From contig NZ_CP087112.1 in the NCBI RefSeq assembly GCF_025643255.1, forward strand, positions 1,116,001-1,180,000: a stretch of 64,000 bases of DNA, in the 5' to 3' direction. Made by a program: the position numbers and the translations under genes. A model generated the notes under the pieces. It saw only the letters and a list, made by a program, of their open reading frames with translations, was not told the origin of the DNA and ran no database searches. Positions 27,953-36,680 of this stretch are shown here, piece after piece. Each line of letters starts with the position of its first letter. Position 1 is the stretch's first letter. Origin of the DNA: Halomonas sp. 7T (lineage in GTDB: Bacteria; Pseudomonadota; Gammaproteobacteria; Pseudomonadales; Halomonadaceae).

Positions 27953-29012
27953 TAAAATCAATATCCTGGTTACCGGGGTGGGTGGCCCAACACCTCGCAG
28001 TTTTGTTAGATCAGTGATTGACTCTGGAAATAATGATTATAATTTTATTGGTGTAGATGCCAATCCATTGGCAATTGGTCTTTATGATAATGCTTCTTAC
28101 AGCAAAACCTATCTAGTACCTAGGGCAAATGATGATCATTATTGGGCAGAAATATCTAAAATAATTGACCATCACCATATTGAATTTGCTGTTGTATTAC
28201 CTGAAGTTGAGGTCATTGCTTGGGCGAAGCGTAAAGAACAAGAAGGGTTGCCCTGCAAGGCTTTTATTTCATCTATGCGCCCGACTGAGGCATTAGTCGA
28301 TAAGAAACAGCTTCATCACCTTTTGAGAAATAAGCACTATATACCTAATTATTGTACTTTTAAAAATGGCGAAGGAAGTAACAATTTTCCATTAGATTAC
28401 CCTTTTTGGGTGCGTGGTACCGTTGGATCAAGCGGCCTTGGTTCCTTAAAAATTAATAGTGAAAAAGAGTTAGAAGAGTGGATGCGTATTAACCCACTCA
28501 TCGAAGAGTTTATTGCTTCAGAGTTTCTTCCCGGTAGAAACCTGGCTTGCAAAGTACTGTATATGGATGGCGAGATTTTACGCTCTGCGTGCGCTGAGAG
28601 AGTGACATACATTATGTCAAAGGTAGCGCCTTCTGGGATAACGGGTAATACCGCCTTTGGCAGAATGATTAATGATAAAGGGTTGGTGAGGACTGCTGAT
28701 GAAGCTATCCGTTCGGTTTTTAGTCAATATCAATGCAAACCTAACGGGATTTTTACGGTTGATTTCAAAGAAAATGCAGATGGTCAGCCAATAATAACTG
28801 AAATAAACGTCAGGTTTGTCGCTTTTATTTCGTCGTTGGCCCAGGCAGGCGCAAACTTGCCGTTAGACTACCTTGACGCAAATCTTAAATCTAAAAGCTT
28901 CTCCTTTGCTTACCAGCATTATGAGTTTGCCCAAGGCACAATATTCCTCAGAGATGTAGATGAGAGGCCCATTGTCATGAACGAAAAAGACTTATTGAGT
29001 ATGAGGCCTTAA
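27945..29012 (+). CDS. ATP-grasp family ligase, substrate unknown
   Basis: A 355-residue ATP-grasp protein of the carbamoyl-phosphate-synthase-like group. An N-terminal pre-ATP-grasp domain (INILVTGVGGPTPRSF) is followed by the ATP-grasp fold with a lysine region (DKKQLHHLL), glycine-rich loop (VRGTVGSSGLGS) and metal-binding ITEINVRF near the end. Such enzymes join a carboxylate to an amine through an acyl phosphate. Its start overlaps the PglC-like gene by 8 bases and it ends one base before the aminotransferase, so the three are tightly coupled. A reasonable guess is that it acylates the 4-amino group made by the aminotransferase, perhaps with an amino acid. Direct evidence is absent. Confidence 0.75.
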   Translation: MANKINILVTGVGGPTPRSFVRSVIDSGNNDYNFIGVDANPLAIGLYDNASYSKTYLVPRANDDHYWAEISKIIDHHHIEFAVVLPEVEVIAWAKRKEQEGLPCKAFISSMRPTEALVDKKQLHHLLRNKHYIPNYCTFKNGEGSNNFPLDYPFWVRGTVGSSGLGSLKINSEKELEEWMRINPLIEEFIASEFLPGRNLACKVLYMDGEILRSACAERVTYIMSKVAPSGITGNTAFGRMINDKGLVRTADEAIRSVFSQYQCKPNGIFTVDFKENADGQPIITEINVRFVAFISSLAQAGANLPLDYLDANLKSKSFSFAYQHYEFAQGTIFLRDVDERPIVMNEKDLLSMRP

Positions 29013-29013
29013 T

Positions 29014-30231
29014 ATGCTCAACGGACCGTTTTCTCCATGGCCTTCTTTTACCCAGGAAGAAGCTCAAGCGGTGCAGGATGTACTGCTTTCCAATAAAGTG
29101 AATTATTGGACAGGTAAAGAATGTGTTGAATTTGAAAAAGAATTTGCCCAGTTTGCTGAGACTGAGCATGCTATTGCCTTGGCGAACGGAACCAACGCAC
29201 TGGACTTAGCGTTAAAGGGCTTGGGCATTGGTGAAAAAGATAATGAAGAGGTGATTGTTACCTCTCGAACCTTTGTCGCTTCAGCGTCTTGTATTGCAAA
29301 TGCCGGTGCTATAGCCGTTTTCGCTGACGTTGATCGCGATTCTCAAAACATCACTGCCTCCACGGTAGCTGAAAAGATTACGCCGCGTACTCGCGCCATC
29401 ATTGCGGTGCATTTAGCAGGCTGGCCCTGTGAAATGGATGGGCTAATGGCATTAGCAGAGCAGCACGGGCTTTATGTGATTGAAGATTGTGCTCAAGCCC
29501 ACGGAGCCCGTTATCGGGGCAGGAGCGTGGGGGGGATTGGTCACGTGGGGTGTTGGTCGTTTTGTCAGGATAAAATTATGACGACCGGTGGCGAAGGGGG
29601 CATGGTTACCACGAACGACTCCGCACTTTGGAAAAAAATGTGGGCCTATAAGGACCATGGTAAAAGCTGGGATGCTGTTTATGTGCATGAGCACCCGCCT
29701 GGTTTTCGCTGGTTACACGACACCTTTGGCACCAACTGGCGTATGACCGAAATGCAGGCCGTTATTGGTCGTATACAGCTTAAACGTATGCCCGAATGGA
29801 GTGTTATTCGGCAAACGTATGCTCAACGTATTTGGCAAGCCGCGGCTGACTGCCCAGGATTGCGGGTACCATCTTTAACTTCAGAAACAGCATCCAGTAG
29901 CGTAAGCAAAAATTCTCAACATGGTGCTTATAAATGCTACGTGTTTATTGAGCCTCATCAGCTTGCAGCAGGCTGGGATCGAGACCGAATTCTAAAAGAG
30001 ATTAATCAGCGCGGGGTACCCTGCTTTTCAGGTAGTTGTTCTGAGGTATATCGTGAAAAAGCGTTTGTAAGAGCCGGCTGGCAGCCGCAAGGCAGCCTGC
30101 CAGTGGCTCAGGAGCTTGGTCAAACGAGTCTCATGTTTTTATGCCACCCGACGCTTACCCAGCAAGAAATTGATAAGACTTGCCAAGTACTACAAGAAAT
30201 TATGAAGAAATGTACTAATACTGCTTTCTAA
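29014..30231 (+). CDS. DegT/DnrJ/EryC1-family sugar aminotransferase (PglE-like)
   Basis: A 405-residue PLP-dependent enzyme. Typical blocks are GTNALDLAL, VIVTSRTFVASA, VIEDCAQAHGA and the Schiff-base lysine K187 in CQDKIMTTGGEGG. It transaminates a keto sugar nucleotide, most simply the 4-keto product of the PglF-like dehydratase, giving UDP-4-amino-4,6-dideoxy-GlcNAc. The N-terminus WPSFTQEEAQAVQDVL and YWTG are usual in this family. The start is one base after the ATP-grasp stop. No PglD-like acetyltransferase is encoded nearby, which leaves the ATP-grasp protein as candidate for the next step. Confidence 0.9.
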   Translation: MLNGPFSPWPSFTQEEAQAVQDVLLSNKVNYWTGKECVEFEKEFAQFAETEHAIALANGTNALDLALKGLGIGEKDNEEVIVTSRTFVASASCIANAGAIAVFADVDRDSQNITASTVAEKITPRTRAIIAVHLAGWPCEMDGLMALAEQHGLYVIEDCAQAHGARYRGRSVGGIGHVGCWSFCQDKIMTTGGEGGMVTTNDSALWKKMWAYKDHGKSWDAVYVHEHPPGFRWLHDTFGTNWRMTEMQAVIGRIQLKRMPEWSVIRQTYAQRIWQAAADCPGLRVPSLTSETASSSVSKNSQHGAYKCYVFIEPHQLAAGWDRDRILKEINQRGVPCFSGSCSEVYREKAFVRAGWQPQGSLPVAQELGQTSLMFLCHPTLTQQEIDKTCQVLQEIMKKCTNTAF

Positions 30232-30341
30232 CACATCGGCTACTGAAAGCTACCCCTTCCCATTACAACTATTTTAATAGTAAACACCAAATGAGATGCA
30301 CATAACGATGGTGTGGCTTGGTGGTTCTTTGAGGAGTTTTT

Positions 30342-31568
30342 ATGAATGCTAATAATCCAATATCGAAACGGCGATTTTTGTTGATATCAGGTACAAGCTA
30401 TTCGTTAGTTAATTTTCGGGGGCCGCTGGTGCAGGCGCTGATTAACGCAGGGCTAGAAGTGCATACAGCCGCCCCTGGGCTTTTTGAGGATACAAAGACT
30501 TGCCAACAGCTTGAAGCATGGGGTGCAATTACTCACGACTACCCAATGCAGAGAGCGGGTCTTAATCCGCTAAAAGACATTTTAACCCTACAGTCACTTT
30601 ACCAGTTGATGCGTACCGTTCGGCCTGACATGGTGCTTGGTTACACTATCAAACCAGTTGTTTATGGCATGTTGGCCGCGTGGCTGGCTAGGGTTCCTAA
30701 GCGCTATGCGCTCATTACAGGCCTAGGTTACGCTTTTGCAGGCCAGGCTAGTGGTAAGCGTGCCTTAGTCTTTCACGTAGTGCGTCGTCTTTATGCGGCA
30801 GCGCTAAATAGGGCAGACAAAGTATTTTTCCAAAACCCAGATGATGAATCTCTTTTTCGTGAGCTGGGGATACTGCGTAAGAAAGTGCCTTCGCAAGTGC
30901 TTAATGGATCTGGGGTAGATATGGCGCATTTTGCGCTAGCTTCTTTGCCCCCTGGGCCACCGCGCTTTCTACTGATTGCCCGCTTACTAGGCGACAAAGG
31001 TGTGCGCCAATACGCTAGTGCTGCGCGTCGAATCAAACAGCAGCATCCTGAAATGGTATTTCAGCTGGCCGGCGATATTGATAGTAATCCCGATACAATT
31101 GCTCAGGAGGAGCTAGATGCGTGGGTAAACGAAGGCTCAATCCAGCACTTAGGTTGGCTTGATGATGTGCGACCCGCCATCGCTAATTGCAGCGTTTACG
31201 TACTCCCCAGCTATTACCGAGAAGGCACCCCACGCTCAGTATTAGAAGCTATGTCGATGGGGCGGGCGGTGATCACTACTGATGCGCCTGGTTGTCGAGA
31301 AACAGTTCTTGAGGGCGAAAACGGTTACTTGATACCGGTAAGAAACGTTGATGCGCTTGTTAGCGCCATGCAGCACTTTATTGATTGTCCAGCGCGGGTG
31401 AAAGCTATGGGGCAGCGTTCTCATGAAATAGCTGAAGAGAGGTACGATGTCCATAAGGTTAATGCTGTAATGCTGCAGGCGATGGGGGTAGTGACGCCAG
31501 AAGAAAACACGACAGAAGAAATTCGAGAGGTCTCTTCTACTGAAAATTTAATATCACATATATCATAA
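30342..31568 (+). CDS. Family 4 glycosyltransferase (PglA-like)
   Basis: A 408-residue GT-B enzyme. The N-terminal domain includes SYSLVNFRGPLVQALINAG and GYTIKPVVYG; the C-terminal GT4 domain has LIARLLGDKGV and the nucleotide-sugar EX7E-type region YREGTPRSVLEAMSMG. It resembles PglA/CapM-type transferases that add the second sugar onto undecaprenyl-PP-linked bacillosamine-type sugars. It follows the aminotransferase by about 110 bases with TTGAGGAG ahead of the ATG. The last 25 residues are acidic and probably unstructured. Donor and linkage are not readable from sequence. Confidence 0.87.
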   Translation: MNANNPISKRRFLLISGTSYSLVNFRGPLVQALINAGLEVHTAAPGLFEDTKTCQQLEAWGAITHDYPMQRAGLNPLKDILTLQSLYQLMRTVRPDMVLGYTIKPVVYGMLAAWLARVPKRYALITGLGYAFAGQASGKRALVFHVVRRLYAAALNRADKVFFQNPDDESLFRELGILRKKVPSQVLNGSGVDMAHFALASLPPGPPRFLLIARLLGDKGVRQYASAARRIKQQHPEMVFQLAGDIDSNPDTIAQEELDAWVNEGSIQHLGWLDDVRPAIANCSVYVLPSYYREGTPRSVLEAMSMGRAVITTDAPGCRETVLEGENGYLIPVRNVDALVSAMQHFIDCPARVKAMGQRSHEIAEERYDVHKVNAVMLQAMGVVTPEENTTEEIREVSSTENLISHIS

Positions 31569-31656
31569 AAAGAACTCCTTTTGCATACATTGCTTACTAA
31601 ATAGTGTATCCACTAATACGGCATTATCATCCTTAAAAAAGAGGAAATGTATTGAT

Positions 31657-32577
31657 ATGCCCCTTTTTTCGGTGATCGTACCCGTCAATAACAAAATAGC
31701 AACCTTGTCAACCTCGTTAGAATGTTTGTATCGTCAAACCTTCAGAGATTTTGAGGTCATTGCTATAGATGATGGTTCCACGGATGGCTCTCTTGACGTA
31801 CTTATTCAGCATGAAAAAGCAGGATTATTGCGTCTTTTTCAGCAAGACTCGATGGGTGGCGGGGATTATGCTTCTTATAACTTAGGAGCAGATAAAGCTA
31901 AGGGGCATTGGTTGGTTTTTTATGATGCTAAAGGAATCATGCTACTTGATCACTTATCTTGTTTTGCTAATGATATCGCACACAACCCAGGTATAGAGCT
32001 TTTTTTTAACGCTTACCAAAAAATACAAGGACAGAGCCGATTACCCTACTTAAAAGGAATGCCTTTTGAGCGTCTTAGTCGTTTTGAAGCCTTAAGAGCT
32101 CTGGCACGCTTTGACTTTATTCATATAAATGGTGTTTGTATAAGTAGAGATCGATTCGTTTCGTTGGGTTGCTTTCCTGCAGGGTATTATCGTCGTAGTA
32201 GCGATGTCTATTTTTGGTTAAAAGTGTTATGTGAACTAAGAACTGTTCATTATAACGCTACTGTTACGAGCTTGTGGTTAATTAAGCACGAAAATTCTAT
32301 TAATGACATGCGTCAGGTTTTTGAATTGCCTCCAGCACTTCAACTTTTTAAGGAGTATAACTCAAAACTGACACGTAGTGAGCTGCGGCAATTTCGACGA
32401 GCGATAAATCGTAAAGTTATTTCAAGAGCCGTTCAGAAAAAAAAGCTAGGACAGTCGGTATGCTTAGATTTAAAAGCTTTGGAATTAAGCGCGATGAGCA
32501 TGCGGTTATGGATAAATGCCGCCTCACTATTAGTGCCGCAGCCTTATTATGACCGGCTTTGTAGCCGTATTAAATAA
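31657..32577 (+). CDS. Family 2 glycosyltransferase-like protein with degenerate active site
   Basis: A 306-residue GT-A fold protein, the same length as and collinear with the GT2 at 36681 (shared SVIVPV start, QTF..FE, FIH.NG, DVYFWLK, PQPYY end). The other copy reads DAD at residues 90-92, where the metal and nucleotide-sugar are bound; this copy reads DAK. The YAARN block (71-75) of the other copy is YASYN here, losing its Arg. The frame is intact without stops, so it is not a simple pseudogene. It may be inactive, or a structural or regulatory partner. It is the first gene of the duplicated, AT-rich block. Confidence 0.75.
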   Translation: MPLFSVIVPVNNKIATLSTSLECLYRQTFRDFEVIAIDDGSTDGSLDVLIQHEKAGLLRLFQQDSMGGGDYASYNLGADKAKGHWLVFYDAKGIMLLDHLSCFANDIAHNPGIELFFNAYQKIQGQSRLPYLKGMPFERLSRFEALRALARFDFIHINGVCISRDRFVSLGCFPAGYYRRSSDVYFWLKVLCELRTVHYNATVTSLWLIKHENSINDMRQVFELPPALQLFKEYNSKLTRSELRQFRRAINRKVISRAVQKKKLGQSVCLDLKALELSAMSMRLWINAASLLVPQPYYDRLCSRIK

Positions 32578-32736
32578 TCGGTTACACGACGTATGGGTAT
32601 GCATTAAAAATAGTAAACAAATTTAATACTATGATTTTTTTAATTGATAATCATAGATTGATGGAAAAGTAAATATTAACGCGTGTAAAATCAACAGTAC
32701 TTGCGATCGTTGTTACTAATTAATTGAGGTGAAGCC

Positions 32737-32760
32737 ATGGAGAAATCTCAATGCAAATAA
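32737..32760 (+). other. Possible 7-codon upstream ORF overlapping the next start
   Basis: An ATG with GAGGTG eight bases upstream opens a reading frame MEKSQCK and stop that overlaps the start of the 32751 gene (+2 frame). It may be accidental, because GGAG inside it also serves as ribosome site for 32751. It could act in translational coupling. Confidence 0.25.
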
Positions 32761-33668
32761 TATTTAAGTCCTATGGCGACCTAGGTAGAGATATTAACAA
32801 AAATTTCGAGAAGTTCTCAGGGGATTGGGATTTAGTAGTGGGTATACCAAGAAGTGGTATGGTACCAGCTTATATGATTGCGCTCGCACTGAATGTAAAT
32901 TGTACGGATATTTCTTCCTGGGTAAATAATTACCCACTAAAAAAAGGGATGACGCGCGGGCTGAAAAATGAATTGACATTACCTTGGGAAGCGAAAAAAG
33001 TACTTATTGTAGATGATAGTATAATGTCCGGTAACTCGTTAAAAAGTGAAATCGAAGCACTTCCTGCGTGGCTATCATCCCGGGCATCAACTCTGGCCGT
33101 ATACTCTAGCAAGCCCTTCAGAAAAGATGTAGATATTGTGCTTGAGTTTGTTCCCCATCCAAGAGCTTTCGAGTGGAATATCTTTCATCATAAAGTTATA
33201 AGTAGATCCTGCATCAGTTTGGAAGGAATGATAAAAAAAAGTGAAGAAGAAAATAATAAAAATGAAATTAATTTTCGTTATATACCCTCGGGTCTTATTG
33301 ATACCATCGTTTCTTGTCAAAGTAAATCAAAGCGTCAAGAAGTGGAATCGCTTCTGGCCGAGAGGGGAGTTTCATACCGAGAGCTTGTCATGTCCGATAG
33401 CGAAGATAACGTTATGACGTTAGAAAATCTCATCAATTTTAAAGTGGGAAAGTTCACGGATTCATCCTCAGATTTGTTTATCGAATACGATTCCTATCAG
33501 GCAAGAATTATATGTCAAGAAGCAAAAAAACCTGTTTTCTGTATAAAAGATAACTGTATGTATAATCCTGGAGATGAACTTGGAAGCCGTTTTTTTAAAA
33601 ATAAAGTAAAATCATTAATGTGGAAAGTAGTTAATGTCAAAGTTCGCAAACAAGGGTTGTTTATGTAG
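32751..33668 (+). CDS. Phosphoribosyltransferase-HAD fusion paralogue with inactivated HAD domain
   Basis: A 305-residue protein. Residues 1-140 are a type I phosphoribosyltransferase domain with pyrophosphate loop GIPRSGMVPA (31-40) and PRPP loop VDDSIMSGNS (87-96), both intact. Residues about 150-270 align with the HAD-like domain of the 34662 paralogue, but the nucleophile motif DIDG is SLEG here (Asp to Ser at 156, Asp to Glu at 158). Motif II LVTNR is IVSCQ. The phosphatase-type chemistry should therefore be lost while PRPP binding could remain. The C-terminal tail is basic (VKVRKQG). It lies between GT2 genes, so phosphoribosyl transfer to a glycan is a plausible but untested role. Confidence 0.75.
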   Translation: MQIIFKSYGDLGRDINKNFEKFSGDWDLVVGIPRSGMVPAYMIALALNVNCTDISSWVNNYPLKKGMTRGLKNELTLPWEAKKVLIVDDSIMSGNSLKSEIEALPAWLSSRASTLAVYSSKPFRKDVDIVLEFVPHPRAFEWNIFHHKVISRSCISLEGMIKKSEEENNKNEINFRYIPSGLIDTIVSCQSKSKRQEVESLLAERGVSYRELVMSDSEDNVMTLENLINFKVGKFTDSSSDLFIEYDSYQARIICQEAKKPVFCIKDNCMYNPGDELGSRFFKNKVKSLMWKVVNVKVRKQGLFM

Positions 33669-33783
33669 TTACTCCTACATAAAGAGAGTCTAGAAGTTTG
33701 ATATCTAACTATAAGAGTTTGTACTTTCTTTATCACCATTAATTCTTGATTGATAAGCTTGCTTCATGCTGCGGAGGTGACTG

Positions 33784-34584
33784 ATGGGGCAGATGAAAAT
33801 CTCTGTCATTATGACTGTTAAGAATGGCGAAAAGTTTCTGGAATCCTGCCTTTCTTCGGTGTTTACTCAGACACTCCTTCCCCAAGAAGTTGTAGTGGTT
33901 AACGATGGGTCCGACGATGATACTTGGGATATGCTCATTAGGTTGCAAAATGTGGCTCCCATACCGGTTCATCTAATCGATACGCAGAGCATTGGGCGTT
34001 CAAAGGCGCTGAATCTTGCTGTTAGTCATGCTAAGTGCCGATGGCTAGCCAATATTGATGCTGATGATAAGTGGTTACCGGAAAAATTGGAAAAACAGGC
34101 CTTGGCCCTTGATATATTTCCAGATGCGGCGTTGGTTGTTACTGCTAGTCAAACGGTTTATGGAGAGGGAGTAGGTGAATCGCAGATTAAAGAAGACTTC
34201 AAAGTTACTCCAATGGGGCCTGAGAGCTTTTATATTCGAAATCCGATCAATCACAGTTCAATCTTGTTTTCTAGACAGTTTTTTGACCAGATTGGCGGGT
34301 ATAACGAATCCTTGTCCCGACAGGTTGATATTGATTTATGGATACGAGCGCTTAAAAAAGGTCACATATTTTACCGGGTAGACTTACCTCTGACGATCAA
34401 GCGGCTCCACGATGGCCAGAGTTTTGAAGTGGGTAATCGTTTAGGATATACATTTAATTCATTCAAGATTAGTTTGAAGAAGCTGCGGCAACTTAACGCT
34501 CCTTTCTATTATTTTCCTATTCCTTTTTTAAGGTTTGCTTATAATAATATCCCAAGAAATATTCGACGTTATTTTAAAAATTAG
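33784..34584 (+). CDS. Family 2 glycosyltransferase
   Basis: A 266-residue GT-A enzyme. SVIMTVKNGEKFLESCLSSV opens the nucleotide-binding domain; VVNDGSDDDT and the DxD-type motif NIDADDKWLP (about 96-105) are intact. The acceptor-side motif SRQVDIDLWIRALKKG carries the usual Asp. It is preceded by GGAGGTGACTG, one of the strongest ribosome sites in the locus. It lies between the two phosphoribosyltransferase-HAD genes and differs clearly from the 31657/36681 pair. It should add one hexose-type residue to the repeat unit; donor unknown. Confidence 0.87.
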   Translation: MGQMKISVIMTVKNGEKFLESCLSSVFTQTLLPQEVVVVNDGSDDDTWDMLIRLQNVAPIPVHLIDTQSIGRSKALNLAVSHAKCRWLANIDADDKWLPEKLEKQALALDIFPDAALVVTASQTVYGEGVGESQIKEDFKVTPMGPESFYIRNPINHSSILFSRQFFDQIGGYNESLSRQVDIDLWIRALKKGHIFYRVDLPLTIKRLHDGQSFEVGNRLGYTFNSFKISLKKLRQLNAPFYYFPIPFLRFAYNNIPRNIRRYFKN

Positions 34585-34661
34585 CAACTACACGATTTGC
34601 TAGGGTGTAACAAAAGCTATAGTTTTTTAAGTAATGTAAGTGTTACAAATGGGGAATACCA

Positions 34662-35642
34662 ATGTACTATAGATCATATGGAAATTTGAGTGAGGATATC
34701 TCCGCGTCCCTGTTTCGTATCCATGGAAAGGGCTATGACTTGGTTGTTGGAATTCCCCGAAGCGGTATGATTCCTGCAAGCATGATTGCTTTGGGCCTGC
34801 ATATCGATGTGATAGGGTTACCCGATTTTGTTGCTAACCAAACACTTAAAACTCGTTTGGGAAATAAAAATGAAGGGAAAATAAATACTGCATGGAATGC
34901 AAACAAAATACTTCTTGTAGATGATAGCGTCATTACTGGGCGTACTATGCAGGAAGCACTTAGTGCCATTCCTGATGAATGCCCTTGTAAAATCGATACC
35001 CTTGCAATTTATGTAGATCGCGGCAGTAGCCAACATGTCGATATTTCCTTGTCCACTTTAGAATCGCCGCGAGTTTTTCAGTGGAACCTTTTCACGCCTG
35101 CAACTCTGTCCCGGGCATGCGTTGATATTGATGGCGTACTATGCGTTGACCCTATGCCCAGTCAGAACGATGACGGTGAAAAGTATATTGATTTCTTGAA
35201 AAATGCTGATCCTCTTTTTTTGCCCGCAGGGAAAATAGGCTGCTTGGTAACTAATCGCTTAGAAAAGTACCGTAGTCAGACGGAATCATGGCTTAAACAG
35301 CAGGGTATTGATTATGATCATTTAGTCATGCTGGACCTGCCCTCGAAGGATGAGCGTAAGCGCCTGGGTGATCGCTCTTTGCACAAGGGTTTATTCTACA
35401 AAAAACACAATTATAATTTTTTTATCGAGAGCAGTTCTTGGCAGGCTAAAAATATTGTAAAAATTTCGGGAAAAGCAGTGTACTGCTGTGAAGACAACCG
35501 TATTTACACTCCAACAAATGAAGCCTCTATGAACAACGATCGAGGGTATTCTACTAAATATATTTTTCATGTATTAAAAAAAAGGGTTGTCTCTAAATTT
35601 TCACGGCCAATCAAATCGATATTAAGAAAAAGTATTCACTGA
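34662..35642 (+). CDS. Phosphoribosyltransferase-HAD fusion, candidate ribofuranosyl-adding enzyme
   Basis: A 326-residue soluble protein. The N-terminal type I phosphoribosyltransferase domain has GIPRSGMIPA (30-39) and the PRPP loop VDDSVITGRT (86-95). The C-terminal HAD-like domain has motif I DIDG (D155, D157), motif II LVTNR (T197), lysines near 241-248 and FFIESSSWQA as motif IV region. Dual-domain enzymes described from Klebsiella O-antigen clusters transfer phosphoribose from PRPP to a glycan and then remove the 5-phosphate with a HAD domain; by analogy this protein could do the same. Those enzymes have a divergent transferase fold, whereas here the transferase motifs are classical, so homology is not established. 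It could instead act on a nucleotide precursor. Confidence 0.72.
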   Translation: MYYRSYGNLSEDISASLFRIHGKGYDLVVGIPRSGMIPASMIALGLHIDVIGLPDFVANQTLKTRLGNKNEGKINTAWNANKILLVDDSVITGRTMQEALSAIPDECPCKIDTLAIYVDRGSSQHVDISLSTLESPRVFQWNLFTPATLSRACVDIDGVLCVDPMPSQNDDGEKYIDFLKNADPLFLPAGKIGCLVTNRLEKYRSQTESWLKQQGIDYDHLVMLDLPSKDERKRLGDRSLHKGLFYKKHNYNFFIESSSWQAKNIVKISGKAVYCCEDNRIYTPTNEASMNNDRGYSTKYIFHVLKKRVVSKFSRPIKSILRKSIH

Positions 35643-35870
35643 AAAAGTAATCGTTTTGATAGCCAATTCTCAAATCTGATGATATCTATTTTAGATTTAA
35701 TGCGTTTTAGTTAAAGCTTTTATTAATCGGAAGTCACCAAGCGCTTATCGGAATAGGTCAGTATTATTAAATCGATGGTATGTCTTTCTATATATTTTCC
35801 TATAAGCTGTATTTTTATTAATAGTTAGCCATTTTTTATATATGCCTATCTTACATTAAGGTGATTGGTC

Positions 35871-36635
35871 ATGACGCAAATAATATCTCTCTCAAAAAGC
35901 TGGGCTGGTCGTCTATATAGACCTTCATTTAAGTCTCGTCTCTTTGTGAAAGGCGTATTTAGCTACCAGATAGATAAAGTTGAAAAATCGCTTTTTGTAG
36001 AGGTGGTAGGCTGCCCGGGGATAGGTAAGAGTACTTTGCTTAATTATTTTGAAGATCAAGGTCTCATTGAAAAAGTATTTTTTACTAAACTATGGAGCGC
36101 TAGGTTTAAAAGTAATGCAGACATCGATACTGCTTATAGACAAATAATAAAGTATAAAACTAAAAACCTAGATAACAAAAAAGAAAAAATTAAGTATATT
36201 AGAAACACTATTGTCCCCAAAGCAATGGATAAATTTGTTGAAAATGAGCAAAACGCATCTATATTTTTAGTGGATGAAGGACTTTTTCATCATTTTAAAT
36301 ATGAAATTAGTGAAAATTGGAAAGAAAATGAAACTTTGTTTACTAAGCTGATGAATAGAAGAGTGCTTATACATATGATAGCGCGCCCTGAAGTTATAGC
36401 TGAGCGAATTTTGAAGCGGTATAGAGAGACTGGGAAAATTTTGCCTTATTATAGAAATAAACGAGAGTGGGAAATTGCGCAATATTGCAATAAAGCTCAA
36501 GAGAAAAGAAAAGAAGTGATGAGTGAATTTGAAAAAAAAGGAATCCCTGTGCTGTCGGTTGATGCTGAGGAGAGTGCTCAAACAATAGCACGTAACATTG
36601 ATGGCTATATTAAAGAGCTAATGATCCACGGTTAA
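35871..36635 (+). CDS. P-loop kinase-like protein, substrate unknown
   Basis: A 254-residue protein. Walker A is GCPGIGKST (47-55), followed by a Walker-B-like FLVDEG and an Arg/Lys-rich lid region (RPEVIAERILKRYRETGK). Layout suggests a thymidylate- or deoxynucleoside-kinase-like fold, but several such kinases act on small metabolites or sugars. I start at the ATG at 35871 with AAGGTG upstream; the frame also opens at a TTG two codons earlier. The DNA is very AT-rich and lysine codons abound. It sits next to the intact phosphoribosyltransferase-HAD gene, so it might phosphorylate a ribose-related donor or the glycan; this is speculation. Confidence 0.65.
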   Translation: MTQIISLSKSWAGRLYRPSFKSRLFVKGVFSYQIDKVEKSLFVEVVGCPGIGKSTLLNYFEDQGLIEKVFFTKLWSARFKSNADIDTAYRQIIKYKTKNLDNKKEKIKYIRNTIVPKAMDKFVENEQNASIFLVDEGLFHHFKYEISENWKENETLFTKLMNRRVLIHMIARPEVIAERILKRYRETGKILPYYRNKREWEIAQYCNKAQEKRKEVMSEFEKKGIPVLSVDAEESAQTIARNIDGYIKELMIHG

Positions 36636-36680
36636 TTGTTTGCCATAATATAATTTCTATTATATAGATAAGGAGCATTT

